Shown: positions 27,304 to 36,575, counted from the first letter of the stretch. The stretch is 39,311 nt of DNA from Legionella santicrucis (GCF_001468135.1 NZ_LNYU01000010.1:1-39311); one strand, 5' to 3'. Notes: generated from the letters alone by a model not told the origin. Numbers and translations: made by a program.

Positions 27304-27453
27304 ATGATTGATAAAAACATACTTGCTCCCTTATTTAAAACTATAGACAAAGTCGTTTTTGGTATTGAAGACACGGAAGAACCCAAAACCAAACCTGATT
27401 TTATTGAGATAGACACTGAAGAAGAATTTGATGTAGAACGCTCTATTAATTAA
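27304..27453 (+). CDS. Small acidic protein, 49 aa
   Basis: A short ORF with a strong ribosome site, AAGGA, 7 nt before ATG. The product is very acidic in its second half (DTEEEFDVERS) with a short hydrophobic/basic start (LAPLFKTIDKVVFG). It lies in an otherwise empty gap between divergent hslO and rep, so it has room for its own promoter. No known family; the ribosome site and codon use make it a likely real gene. Confidence 0.55.
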   Translation: MIDKNILAPLFKTIDKVVFGIEDTEEPKTKPDFIEIDTEEEFDVERSIN

Positions 27454-27515
27454 TAGTTGATTCCTAATACCTATGCGGGCAATAATCGCTCTTTTTTGAG
27501 TGAGAAGCCTTTAAG

Positions 27516-29519
27516 ATGTTGAACAGCCAACAAATGGCAGCAGTGCGTCATATAGACGGACCTTTATTAGTTCTTGCTGGAGCTGGGAGCGGTAAAACAC
27601 GAGTAATCACGCAAAAAATTGCTTATTTAATTAATACATGCGGCTATGCCGCCAATACTGTATGTGCAGTAACTTTTACCAACAAAGCAGCCAATGAAAT
27701 GCGTGCTCGGGTTGCAGCCGTCTTACCACCAGCGACTCGAAGGGGCTTAAAAGTAGCAACCTTCCATACTTTAGGCCTAAGTATTATCAAACGTCACTTT
27801 GACTTATGTGATTTAAAAAAAGGCTTTTCTATTTTTGATAGTGAGGATTGCATACAAATCTTGCGTGGTTTTTTATCTGCGAATAAAGCTACAGAAAGAG
27901 AGTTTATCCTGCAAGTTCAGCAACGAATTTCACGTTGGAAAAATGATCTCCTCACCCCAGAACAAGTCATTAACAATCCTTATGATGCGCCCTATTATGA
28001 AGAAGCTGCTTTACTTTATCCACGCTATCAACAAGCACTTAAAGCATATAATGCGGTAGATTTTGATGATTTAATTCGTCTTCCTGTAAGTCTTTTAAGC
28101 GAACATTCTTCCGTATCAACCTATTGGCAAAATAAGATTCGTCATTTATTAGTAGATGAATATCAAGATTCAAATACCAGCCAATACCTTTTGGTAAAAC
28201 AGTTAACCGGAATAAGAGCTCATTTTACCGTTGTCGGTGACGATGATCAGTCAATTTATGCCTGGAGAGGAGCAAAACCTGAAAATTTAAAACAATTACA
28301 AGAGGATTATCCTCAATTAAAAATAATAAAATTAGAACAAAATTACCGGTCGACTAATATCATTTTACACTCCGCAAATCATCTTATTGCGAATAACCAA
28401 CATTTATTTGAAAAAAAGTTATGGAGTGAATTCGGCCATGGTGAATTATTAAGAGTGATTCGTTGTAAAGATGAAAATGATGAAGCCGAACAGGTAGTTG
28501 CTGATTTAATTAGCCATAAAATACGTGCTAGAACCCAATATGGAGATTATGCAATATTATACCGCGGCAATCATCAATCCCGTATTTTTGAAAAAGTACT
28601 CCGCCATTATGGGATCCCTTATTATATTAGTGGTGGCCAATCTTGGTTTGCAAAAGCAGAAGTAAAAGATGTTTTTGCTTACTTGAAATTATTATGTAAT
28701 GCGGCAGATGACGCTGCATTTTTGCGAGTCATCAATACCCCCAAACGAGGAATCGGTGAAGCAAGCCTTGATGCTCTGGGTCATTATGCACAAAATAAAG
28801 GTATAAGTCTTTATGCTGCAGCAGATCATCTTGCGCTTAGTGAGTATATCGCAGAAAAACCACGTGCTGCTTTACTTACTTTTAAATCATGGATGGAACA
28901 AATAAAACTACGAGTCACTACAGGTTCTATAGTAGAACAACTCAAACAGATGGTAGAGAACAGTGGTTATGAAGCTTATATTTATGAACTCTGCGACACC
29001 CCCGCTAAAGCTCAAAAAAGGATGGATAATGTTTGGGAATTATTAGAATGGATTGATCGTTTATTAACCAAAAATCCGGAACAAACCTTAGCTGAGGTAA
29101 TTAACAAACTCATTTTAATTGATATTCTGGATCAAGCAGAGGAACAAGATAACGACACCCTGCAACTCATGACCTTACATGCATCAAAAGGCTTAGAATT
29201 TCCTTATGTTTACTTAGTAGGTATGGAAGAGGAATTATTACCTCACCGGGTGAGTATTGATGAAGACCAAATCGAAGAGGAAAGACGATTAGCCTATGTA
29301 GGCATTACTCGTGCTCAGAAAGGTTTATGCTTTACCTTAGCCAAACAAAGACGTCGTGCAGGTGAAGTACAAGACTGTTTACCTAGCAGATTTTTAGACG
29401 AGCTTCCTGCCGAACATCTTGAATGGTTCGGAAAAAATGTAGAGCGCTCTGAAGAGCAATCGAAACATCTAGCAAAAACTCATTTAGCTGGATTAAAAAG
29501 TTTACTGCTTGAACCGTAA
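27516..29519 (+). CDS. rep: ATP-dependent DNA helicase Rep
   Basis: Superfamily 1 3'-5' helicase that helps replication forks pass bound proteins. At 667 aa it is close to E. coli Rep (673), shorter than UvrD (720). Walker A AGAGSGKT is at 21-28; motif II is LVDEYQDSN, motif III VGDDDQSIYAWRGA, motif IV QNYRS, motif V TLHASKGLEFPYVYL and motif VI RRLAYVGITRA. The N-terminus closely follows Rep (ML-N-QQ-AV, LVLAGAGSGKTRVIT). The ribosome site is weak. Confidence 0.94.
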   Translation: MLNSQQMAAVRHIDGPLLVLAGAGSGKTRVITQKIAYLINTCGYAANTVCAVTFTNKAANEMRARVAAVLPPATRRGLKVATFHTLGLSIIKRHFDLCDLKKGFSIFDSEDCIQILRGFLSANKATEREFILQVQQRISRWKNDLLTPEQVINNPYDAPYYEEAALLYPRYQQALKAYNAVDFDDLIRLPVSLLSEHSSVSTYWQNKIRHLLVDEYQDSNTSQYLLVKQLTGIRAHFTVVGDDDQSIYAWRGAKPENLKQLQEDYPQLKIIKLEQNYRSTNIILHSANHLIANNQHLFEKKLWSEFGHGELLRVIRCKDENDEAEQVVADLISHKIRARTQYGDYAILYRGNHQSRIFEKVLRHYGIPYYISGGQSWFAKAEVKDVFAYLKLLCNAADDAAFLRVINTPKRGIGEASLDALGHYAQNKGISLYAAADHLALSEYIAEKPRAALLTFKSWMEQIKLRVTTGSIVEQLKQMVENSGYEAYIYELCDTPAKAQKRMDNVWELLEWIDRLLTKNPEQTLAEVINKLILIDILDQAEEQDNDTLQLMTLHASKGLEFPYVYLVGMEEELLPHRVSIDEDQIEEERRLAYVGITRAQKGLCFTLAKQRRRAGEVQDCLPSRFLDELPAEHLEWFGKNVERSEEQSKHLAKTHLAGLKSLLLEP

Positions 29520-29560
29520 GTTGCAAAGATTATTGTCGCTACAATGCAGCACAGGCTACA

Positions 29561-30997
29561 ATGATAGGTATGATCCATCCTGATCGCTCTATTGATGCCA
29601 TGAGAAAAAACATTATCCTATTTACTGTTGCCTTAGCCATGTTCATGGAAGCGGTAGATACCACCATTATTAATACAGCAATTCCTGTAATGGCTCGAAG
29701 TCTGGATGTCGATCCTATAGATTTAAAATTAGCACTCATCAGCTATCTTTTGAGCTTAGCAATCTTTATTCCTATTAGTGGTTGGGTAGCAGACAAATTT
29801 GGCATAAAAGCAGTTTTTATAACTGCTCTCACTGTATTTACTTTAAGCTCCATTTGGTGTGGATTTACACATAACTTATGGGAATTGATTTGTGCCCGTA
29901 TTGCACAAGGAGTCGGCGGTTCATTTACTGTACCTATAGGACGTCTAATTATTTTTCGAACCAGCAAGCGACATGAATTAATTACAAAAATGACCATGGT
30001 GATTATGGTTGCCTCTGTAGGCATGATGCTGGGACCATTATTAGGAGGGATTATTACTTATCGTTTTTCTTGGCGTTGGATTTTTTGGGTCAATATACCT
30101 GTAGGAATACTCACCATAGGTTTAGCAAGTAAATTGTTACCTAGTTTCTCTCCTCGCCAAGTCCCTCCTTTAGATAAATTAGGATTTGTTCTTTTTGGCA
30201 GTGGATTAGCTGTGCTCACTTTTGGTTTATCCATGTTCAGTGAATCCAATATAACAATAACGCAAACATCTATGATGTTAATCACTGCAGTATTGTTATT
30301 GGGTGGATATACCAGACATTCTTATAAAAGAAAGCATCCTATTGTTCAGGTAGAACTTTTGTATACCCGTACCTTTTGTATTTCAGTACTAGGAAATCTA
30401 TTAACACGCTTGAGTTTTGGTGGTATTCCATTTTTATTACCTTTATTGTTACAAATTGGTTTAGGCTATTCATCAAGCTTGTCTGGCTTATTACTTACCC
30501 CTATAGCACTGGGCGTATTTTTAGTAAAACCTTTCTCCGTGTATATACTGCGTTGGCTTGGCTATAAAAATTTATTAATGATTAATACCTTTCTTGTGAG
30601 CCTATCCCTATTGTCATTTTTTTCAATTAATACAAACTCTTCTATTTATGATATTGCAATTTTAACTTTTGCCTATGGGTTTCTGGTTTCATTACAGTAT
30701 ACCGGCATGAACTCACTTGCGTATGCTAACATTAATGAAAATGACCTCAGCGCAGCCACAAGCATTATGAGCACCATCCAACAATTATCCCAAAGTTTTG
30801 GTCTCGCTGTTTCGGCGATATTGATTGATTTTTTCACCTATAAATATTCTGTGCATCAGGCTTTTTCAGTTAAAATATTTCATGATACGTTTATCACGTT
30901 AGGAATCCTTACTTTTTTTTCGGGAATTATTTTTACCTTCTTAAAAAAAGAAGATGGTTTGGAGCTTATTGAAACTCCCGCAAGTAAATCCTTATAA
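29561..30997 (+). CDS. MFS transporter, DHA2 (EmrB/QacA-like) family
   Basis: Proton-coupled efflux permease of the inner membrane, 478 aa, about 14 hydrophobic segments. DHA2-type motifs are visible: MEAVDTTIINTAIPVM in helix 1 (motif D1), GWVADKFGIKAVF (motif A), RIAQGVGGSFTVPIGR (motif B) and GPLLGGIITYRFSWRWIFWVNIPVG (motif C and its follow-on). There is no adjacent EmrA or TolC gene, so the export route across the outer membrane is unclear, and the substrate is unknown. The start is uncertain; ATG 29600 (MRKNIILF) would drop 13 residues. It follows rep by 41 bp and may be co-transcribed. Confidence 0.9.
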   Translation: MIGMIHPDRSIDAMRKNIILFTVALAMFMEAVDTTIINTAIPVMARSLDVDPIDLKLALISYLLSLAIFIPISGWVADKFGIKAVFITALTVFTLSSIWCGFTHNLWELICARIAQGVGGSFTVPIGRLIIFRTSKRHELITKMTMVIMVASVGMMLGPLLGGIITYRFSWRWIFWVNIPVGILTIGLASKLLPSFSPRQVPPLDKLGFVLFGSGLAVLTFGLSMFSESNITITQTSMMLITAVLLLGGYTRHSYKRKHPIVQVELLYTRTFCISVLGNLLTRLSFGGIPFLLPLLLQIGLGYSSSLSGLLLTPIALGVFLVKPFSVYILRWLGYKNLLMINTFLVSLSLLSFFSINTNSSIYDIAILTFAYGFLVSLQYTGMNSLAYANINENDLSAATSIMSTIQQLSQSFGLAVSAILIDFFTYKYSVHQAFSVKIFHDTFITLGILTFFSGIIFTFLKKEDGLELIETPASKSL

Positions 30998-31237
30998 AAA
31001 TCTACACCTTCTTAAATGAGCTGAAACGTTAATCAGTGATTTATTTGCTCGATTCATTACAGTTTTTAGTAAAATATGCTCTATCACGTGTAATATATTA
31101 GAATTTTTAGACAAAATGATCTATGATAGAAATGCATTATTATTGTTTTGCAAAAAAAGTAATATTTTTTTGAGAAAAAAACAGCACAATTAATAAAATA
31201 ATGCTACAATGTGGTAGTTACAATTTAGGAAATTAAA

Positions 31238-31447
31238 ATGTCAGAAAAAATTCGCGGTACAGTAAAATGGTTTAATGAGTCCAAAGGTTTCGGTTTTTTA
31301 GAAAGTGGCGGTAAAGATTATTTTGTTCATTTCAGTGCAATTCTAGGCACCGGGTTTAAAACTCTTGCAGAAGGTGCAACGGTAGTGTTCAAACCAAGTA
31401 ATGGTCAAAAAGGTCCGCAAGCTGAAGAAGTTGAAGTAGTAGCCTAA
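31238..31447 (+). CDS. Cold-shock domain protein (CspA family)
   Basis: 69-aa single cold-shock domain that binds single-stranded RNA/DNA. RNP1 KGFGFL is at 16-21; RNP2 reads YFVHF at 28-32, where most family members have VFVHF. The ATG has AGGAA upstream. The 240-bp region before it is AT-rich and empty; TACAAT at 31205-31210 would be a possible -10 but would leave a short leader, so no cold-shock-type long leader is demonstrated. A good terminator follows. Confidence 0.94.
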   Translation: MSEKIRGTVKWFNESKGFGFLESGGKDYFVHFSAILGTGFKTLAEGATVVFKPSNGQKGPQAEEVEVVA

Positions 31448-31457
31448 TACATTTATT

Positions 31458-31506
31458 AAAACCCTATCTGCTTTAATACATCGTTATTTCTGGGGATAGG
31501 GTTTTT
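31458..31506 (+). terminator. Rho-independent terminator of the cold-shock gene
   Basis: AAAACCCTATC (31458-31468) pairs with GATAGGGTTTT (31495-31505) over 11 bp and ends in a T-run. Begins 10 bp after the stop codon. Confidence 0.85.
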
Positions 31507-31640
31507 CCGAAAGAAAATCATTATTATTCCTCAAGTAAATAACGAGTATTGAATGATGTTATTGATAAAATTCAAACTTGTTTATCACACCTTTACATAA
31601 AAAAACAAGTGTTAACAGCTAAAATACAAGGAATCGTATT

Positions 31641-32201
31641 ATGGTTAAAAAAATTGGAGTTGTGGTTGGAAGTTTACGCAAAGAATCCTTCAACCGAAAA
31701 ATGGCGCGCGAGCTCATATCTTTATCTCCTTCCTCTCTAGAATTACAAATTATTGAGATTAATGAATTACCTTTATATAACCAGGACCTTGATGATGAAA
31801 ATAGACCACCAGCTGCTTGGACACAGTTTCGTGAGCAAATAAAGGCATGTCAAGGGGTACTCTTCGTAACACCAGAATATAACCGCTCCGTTCCTGGTGT
31901 ATTGAAAAATGCAATTGATGTTGGCTCTCGTCCTTATGGCCAAAGTGTATGGGGCAAAAAACCTGGCGCGGTAATAAGCGTTTCTCCTGGGGCTATTGGT
32001 GGATTTGGCGCCAATCATCATTTAAGACAATCTTTTGTATTTTTAGATATTCCCATATTACAACAACCTGAAACCTACATTGGAGGAGCTGGAGATTTAT
32101 TTGATGCCCAAGGAAAAATCCAAAAAGAAGAAACTTTAAAATTCATTAAAAAATTCATAGACGCTTATGCTGCTTGGGTTGAACTAAATACGCAAAAATG
32201 A
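31641..32201 (+). CDS. NADPH-dependent FMN reductase (ChrR/YieF-like)
   Basis: Flavodoxin-fold reductase that passes electrons from NAD(P)H through FMN to quinones, azo compounds or metals such as chromate; cytoplasmic. 186 aa, normal. The phosphate-binding loop is GSLRKESFNRK near residue 9-19; TPEYNRSVPGVLKNAID is the family signature contacting FMN. The ATG has AAGGA upstream. It is preceded by the cold-shock terminator and followed by a hairpin, so it is a single-gene unit. The natural substrate is unknown. Confidence 0.9.
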   Translation: MVKKIGVVVGSLRKESFNRKMARELISLSPSSLELQIIEINELPLYNQDLDDENRPPAAWTQFREQIKACQGVLFVTPEYNRSVPGVLKNAIDVGSRPYGQSVWGKKPGAVISVSPGAIGGFGANHHLRQSFVFLDIPILQQPETYIGGAGDLFDAQGKIQKEETLKFIKKFIDAYAAWVELNTQK

Positions 32202-32202
32202 A

Positions 32203-32220
32203 CCCCTGCTGTTGCAGGGG
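32203..32220 (+). terminator. Hairpin after the FMN reductase gene
   Basis: CCCCTGC-TGTT-GCAGGGG, a 7-bp perfect GC stem directly after the stop codon. The downstream T content is modest (GTGATGTTCTTC). Confidence 0.65.
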
Positions 32221-32534
32221 GTGATGTTCTTCTAAATGTCACTCTTTTCAAAGGCGAGAGTCAATTTTTCCTTAAGTTGATACCATGTGCTTGCGCAGGA
32301 AAGTATTATTGCGCGAGACTACATAAATTCCTTAAGTCAATGGCAGAACACTTTTCAACTCACCCACATCAATATCAGATGATTAAGTATTTTAACTGTA
32401 TACTAACGAGCTATTCGTTTTGTTGTACTCCAAAACACAGATTGGGTGGAAAATATAACTCTAAGAATATAGAATAGCCAATGCAACCACGTTCCCTATC
32501 CTAAGTTAATTATAAAATAACAGGCATAAAATCC
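32221..32534. other. Intergenic region upstream of fni
   Basis: About 310 bp. A 66-codon frame here lacks a ribosome site and a good start and looks like chance. TTCCTTAAGT occurs twice (about 32269 and 32329); its meaning is unknown. The fni promoter must lie in this stretch. Confidence 0.4.
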
Positions 32535-33560
32535 ATGACAAATCACCTCGAACAGTTTGAACAACGTAAACAAGATCATATTAAGTTAGCCTTAATGCCT
32601 GAAAATCAAACTGCTGATTTAAGTACTTTGGACACTATTAATTTAATACATGAAGCTCTTCCTGATTTGAATTTTGATGATGTTTCTATCAAAGGAAGTC
32701 GATTTGGTCACGTAGTTGAAAAACCTTTTCTTATTAGCTCCATGACTGCAGGACATAAACGCGCAAAACACATCAATCGCAACCTTATTGAAGCTTGCGC
32801 ACAAAATGGTTGGGCAATGGGTGTAGGCTCACAAAGACGCGAGCTGACAGATCCTAAAGCAGCTTTTGAATGGCAATATTTACGCCAAGATTTTCCAGAA
32901 GTAAGTTTGTACAGCAACTTAGGAATAGCCCAATTAATTGAAACATCCATTACTGACATACAACGCTTAACTGATGCTTTGCAGGCTAATGCATTAATTA
33001 TCCATTGTAATCCCTTACAAGAATGCATACAACCGGAAGGAACAACAACATATAAAGGTTGTTGGAATGCTTTAACTTATCTAGTAAAAAACCTTGAATT
33101 GCCAATTATAGTCAAAGAAACAGGTTGCGGTTTTTCACGTGAAACAATGATACGCTTAAATGATATTGGTATTGCAGCAATCGATGTAGGTGGATTAGGC
33201 GGGACTCACTGGGGACGAATTGAAGGACATAGAGCCACTCATGACCCAATTAGACAACAGGCGGCCATAACTTTCCGAAACTGGGGGATTGATACTGCAA
33301 CTTCAGTAAAACTAGCAATGGAACTAAACCCCTCTTACGAAATTTGGGGTTCTGGCGGAGTAAATAATGGTTTAAATGCTGCTAAACTTTTTGCTCTTGG
33401 AGCAACAACAGTTGGTTATGCAAAACCCATGCTTGAAGCAGCACTGAAATCATCAGAACAAGTTAGTTTATGCATGCAAACAATAGAGTACGAATTAAAA
33501 GTAGCTATGTTTTGTACTGGAAGCAGAACCCTATCAGACTTAAAGAAAAAATTGGGTTGA
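32535..33560 (+). CDS. fni: Type 2 isopentenyl-diphosphate delta-isomerase (FMN-dependent)
   Basis: Interconverts isopentenyl and dimethylallyl diphosphate using reduced FMN and Mg2+; cytoplasmic. 341 aa, normal. Conserved pieces in order: SSMTAGH (FMN region), GVGSQR, HCNPLQECIQPEG (catalytic Gln and Mg-binding Glu), VKETGCGFS, DVGGLGGTHW and GSGGVNNGLNAAK near the C-terminus. This class is unrelated to type 1 IDI and is typical of organisms with the mevalonate pathway, which Legionella has; the other mevalonate genes are not in the window. The neighbouring geranylgeranyl-reductase-family gene is on the other strand, but may be a functional relative. Confidence 0.94.
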   Translation: MTNHLEQFEQRKQDHIKLALMPENQTADLSTLDTINLIHEALPDLNFDDVSIKGSRFGHVVEKPFLISSMTAGHKRAKHINRNLIEACAQNGWAMGVGSQRRELTDPKAAFEWQYLRQDFPEVSLYSNLGIAQLIETSITDIQRLTDALQANALIIHCNPLQECIQPEGTTTYKGCWNALTYLVKNLELPIIVKETGCGFSRETMIRLNDIGIAAIDVGGLGGTHWGRIEGHRATHDPIRQQAAITFRNWGIDTATSVKLAMELNPSYEIWGSGGVNNGLNAAKLFALGATTVGYAKPMLEAALKSSEQVSLCMQTIEYELKVAMFCTGSRTLSDLKKKLG

Positions 33561-33562
33561 CC

Positions 33563-33770
33563 TCAGTTCGACATAAGCATTCCAAAATTTTCATTAAGTG
33601 AGTGTATTTTTAGGGTAGCCTTTTTCGGCTTGAGCATATAAGCAGCTAAAGCCCGATAAGAGATAAATAACAAAATTATCAAGCCTCCGATGTCTCGCGT
33701 GTTCAATTTATGCTCAAAAACCATTTCAACAATACTGCGCTGTCCAAGCAATTATTTTGAAAAGCTACCG
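33563..33770 (-). pseudogene. Decayed IS982-like transposase, C-terminal remnant
   Basis: On the minus strand, GQRSIVEMVFEH and, later in the same frame, ALAAYMLKPKKATLKI match the C-terminus of IS982-type transposases (RxxIExxFxxLKN...AxLAAYxxxPKKPSL). The segment expected between them, IEHARHRRLDNFVIYLLSG, is present but in another frame (about 33660-33705). There are therefore two frameshifts plus loss of about seven residues before IEH. No N-terminal part, terminal inverted repeat or target duplication is visible, so only the tail of an old insertion remains. The assignment to the IS982 family is by memory of its C-terminal motifs. Confidence 0.65.
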
Positions 33771-33809
33771 TTCGTTTTTGCAATGGAGCCGTTAATAGTT
33801 CCATAGGCC

Positions 33810-35321
33810 TCAGGCTCTACTACACAATCGTTTTAAAAATATGCGTATTTTTATAAATACTACTTTTATGCTAAGTCGCATGAATAAAAGTACTGACTTA
33901 CCAAGGTATGTTATCCAGCTTAAGTGTGTCATTTTTTGGTTAAATACCTGCAATATTTGTTGGCGTATAAAAATGATTGTCTGTTTAAAAATATTCTTCG
34001 TTTTGAAGAAACAAGAGATGCTGTCCAATATCGTTTTGCTAGTATATGAAATCGCTAATAGTCTATACATAGGAACTATTCCCACAAAGAAGCCACCGCT
34101 TAAAGAAGCATGTTTGGGATTTTTCTTTGCTTGATATAAAATGATTTTTAGGATGTTTAACCACAATACATTTAGATTGCGGTTGCGTGTTAATTGCATA
34201 ACAATATTTACAAAACACAAATCATGGGTTATTTCTTCACTCACTTTGGTATCAAAACGTTTCAGTGCGCCAGCACTAAAATTCTCTGTTTCGAAGCTTT
34301 CGATGATGGTTTCGGCTGCTAATCTTCCACTTTGCAAAGCATATTGTATCCCTTCACCAGTAAAAGGATTGATAAATCCTGCTGCATCACCAGTGAGTAA
34401 AACCCTGTCTTTTACATTAATTGTAGCGGGGTCATAACAAGATAAAGGCCAACCAGCTATTTTAGTTATTTGCATTCCCGGGCTAATTTTTGATTTAAAA
34501 AAAGGATCACTTTCTATCATTTCCAACAGCATGGCTTTTAAATTAGTTTCATTTTTGGGAAATGTTTTTAATACCATACCAATTCCCACATTGGCGGTTG
34601 TGGACGAAGTGGGAAAAAACCAAAAGTATCCTGGAAAAGTGTTACGAGTAAAAAAAAGCGTTGCTTGGTGCGATGTACAATTAATATTTTCGCAGTAGGC
34701 GCGCACAGCTACAATTTTATGTTTTGGATTTGGTTTTTTACCTTGAAGAGTTCTCGCAACAGTACTGTTGCTTCCATCTGCACCAACCAACATTTTGATT
34801 AAAAAGCGTCTTTTTTTACCGAGTTGTTCGCATTCAACCATAATATTCTGTTCATTGACGAAATAATTCAAAAGCTTACAGTCAGTAATAACGTTAACTC
34901 TCTGTTGCTTTGCTGCGTTAACTATCCAACTATCAAGCAAGACACGCGGAATGACTCTACCATAATTAACAAAGTCTTTGATTTGGGGGATATTGTCCGT
35001 TATCAATTCCTGGCCATCTACATAAACTGTGGCTTCTGTAATCATGTTGGTTGCTTTGAACTCAGGAAGATCGGTAATACCAAGCGCCATTAGTTCTCTT
35101 AAAGACACTGGCGAAACAAAATCTCCGCATACCTTATCTCTTGGGAAGGAATGAGAATCTATAAGTATTACTTTTTTGCCCGCTTTTGCCAAATAATAAG
35201 CACATATTGCCCCAGAAGGACCAGCACCCGCGATTAAAACATCCGCATCAAAATCCCCTGTTTTTAGTGAATTGTCCTTCGCTAAAATCGACTTATTCCG
35301 ACAATATGCCATATTATTCAT
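33810..35321 (-). CDS. Geranylgeranyl-reductase-family FAD-dependent oxidoreductase
   Basis: 503 aa. The FAD dinucleotide loop is VLIAGAGPSGAICAYYLAKAGKKVILID near residue 28-55, followed by FPRDKVCGDFVSP, the signature of the geranylgeranyl reductase/halogenase-like branch. The second FAD motif is VLLTGDAAGFINPFTGEGIQYALQSG at about 310-335. The last 100 residues are basic and hydrophobic, perhaps a membrane-associated end. The family reduces or hydroxylates isoprenoid and other lipid-like substrates; the actual substrate is unknown, though the IPP isomerase gene lies next door. The ATG at 35321 has only a weak ribosome site. A perfect palindrome sits in its promoter region. Confidence 0.85.
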   Translation of the reverse strand: MNNMAYCRNKSILAKDNSLKTGDFDADVLIAGAGPSGAICAYYLAKAGKKVILIDSHSFPRDKVCGDFVSPVSLRELMALGITDLPEFKATNMITEATVYVDGQELITDNIPQIKDFVNYGRVIPRVLLDSWIVNAAKQQRVNVITDCKLLNYFVNEQNIMVECEQLGKKRRFLIKMLVGADGSNSTVARTLQGKKPNPKHKIVAVRAYCENINCTSHQATLFFTRNTFPGYFWFFPTSSTTANVGIGMVLKTFPKNETNLKAMLLEMIESDPFFKSKISPGMQITKIAGWPLSCYDPATINVKDRVLLTGDAAGFINPFTGEGIQYALQSGRLAAETIIESFETENFSAGALKRFDTKVSEEITHDLCFVNIVMQLTRNRNLNVLWLNILKIILYQAKKNPKHASLSGGFFVGIVPMYRLLAISYTSKTILDSISCFFKTKNIFKQTIIFIRQQILQVFNQKMTHLSWITYLGKSVLLFMRLSIKVVFIKIRIFLKRLCSRA

Positions 35322-35363
35322 TTCTCAAATGTTTCATTCAATGAATACAACATTAGGTATTGT

Positions 35364-35377
35364 AGTAAACGTTTACT
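35364..35377. promoter_or_regulatory. 14-bp perfect palindrome, LacI-family-like operator
   Basis: AGTAAACGTTTACT, 43 bp upstream of the flavoprotein start. The core AAACGTTT resembles LacI/GalR-family operators, which have a central CG. It touches a possible minus-strand -10 box (TACAAT, 35359-35364) and would fill the -35/-10 spacer, a usual repressor position. The -35 match is poor (3 of 6). Confidence 0.5.
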
Positions 35378-35544
35378 CACCTATTCATGTAAGTATATAA
35401 AAAATATGCGCCCTGACAAAAAGCAGGATCAAAGTTAAATCAAAATTAGGGCTGATTCATAAAAGACAAAAAATACCAACCTTTTTAAAGCTGATACATT
35501 ATTATTAAATGGATAAAATCCCTTATAAATGGCTTGTCGAACAG

Positions 35545-36573
35545 TTAATATAACTTTGTATCGTTATTATCTAGTGCATTTTGAATAAAGTCTAATTTGA
35601 GGAGTAAGTCTTTTATTTCGTGTACGGTTAGCTGCTGCGTATTATGAGAGGTATAATCTTCATAATTAGAGATAATTTCCTCGCCTTCAACAAAATACTT
35701 CTTGTAATTCAGATCTCTATTATCCGCTTGAATACGATAATATCGCCCCATATCTTCTGCTTTAGCCATTTCTTCTCGGGAAATTAAAGACTCATACAAT
35801 TTTTCACCATGACGGGTACCTATAACTCTCACTTCACTCATGCTTCTAAAAATTTCAATTAGCGCTTGGGTTAAATCAGCAATAGTGGACGCAGGTGCTT
35901 TTTGAATAAAAATATCACCTTGATTGGCATGAGAAAAAGCATGTAATACCAAATCAACAGAATCTTCTAGCGACATTAAAAATCGAGTCATTTGAGGATC
36001 CGTTATCGTTAGCGCTTGTTTCGCTTTGATTTGCGCAACAAAAAGAGGGATCACAGATCCTCTTGATGCCATAACATTTCCATAACGTGTAGCGCAAATA
36101 ATGGGGCCATTTTCAGGAACAACTCTGGATTTAGCAACAACAATCTTTTCTGCCATCGCTTTGGAAATACCCATAGCATTAATGGGGTAAACTGCTTTAT
36201 CTGTACTTAACACCACTATTCTTTTTACTGCTCGGGCTATACCCGCAGCCAAAACATTATCGGTACCAAGAATATTAGTGCGCACCGCTTCCATCGGATA
36301 AAACTCACAAGAAGGGACCTGCTTTAAAGCTGCTGCATGGAACACATAATCTACGCCAATCATCGCATCGGCTACTGATGAATAATCACGAACATCACCA
36401 ATGTAAAATTTTACTTTGTCATTATTCAGCTCGTTACGCATGTCTTCTTGTTTTTTTTCATCACGGCTGAAAATCCGTATTTCACGAATGTCAGATTTTA
36501 AAAACCGCTGCAAAACAGCATGCCCAAAGGAACCAGTTCCTCCTGTAATCATCAAAACTTTATCTTTGAACAT
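35545..36573 (-). CDS. UDP-N-acetylglucosamine 4,6-dehydratase/5-epimerase (FnlA/WbjB-like)
   Basis: SDR enzyme that converts UDP-GlcNAc to a UDP-4-keto-6-deoxy-L-hexose, the first step to UDP-L-FucNAc, L-RhaNAc or L-QuiNAc; cytoplasmic. Strong family likeness: ITGGTGSFG (nucleotide loop), RIFSRDEKKQEDMR, IGDVRDY, HAAALKQVPSCEFYPMEAVRTN and STDKAVYPINAMGISKAMAEK, with Met-x-x-x-Lys in place of Tyr-x-x-x-Lys as usual in this branch. I start at ATG 36573 (MFKDKV): its spacing to the GAGGA site is about 9 nt. ATG 36579 (MSMFKDKV) overlaps the upstream stop and is only 3 nt from that site. Third gene of the polysaccharide operon. Confidence 0.92.
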   Translation of the reverse strand: MFKDKVLMITGGTGSFGHAVLQRFLKSDIREIRIFSRDEKKQEDMRNELNNDKVKFYIGDVRDYSSVADAMIGVDYVFHAAALKQVPSCEFYPMEAVRTNILGTDNVLAAGIARAVKRIVVLSTDKAVYPINAMGISKAMAEKIVVAKSRVVPENGPIICATRYGNVMASRGSVIPLFVAQIKAKQALTITDPQMTRFLMSLEDSVDLVLHAFSHANQGDIFIQKAPASTIADLTQALIEIFRSMSEVRVIGTRHGEKLYESLISREEMAKAEDMGRYYRIQADNRDLNYKKYFVEGEEIISNYEDYTSHNTQQLTVHEIKDLLLKLDFIQNALDNNDTKLY

Positions 36574-36575
36574 GC

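Noticed and set aside
31549..31740. 63-codon + strand ORF overlapping the FMN reductase start
   Set aside because: It runs out of frame into the well-supported FMN reductase, which has its own AAGGA ribosome site.
32277..32477. 66-codon + strand ORF upstream of fni
   Set aside because: No proper start codon context or ribosome site, Cys/Tyr-rich chance composition, no family likeness.
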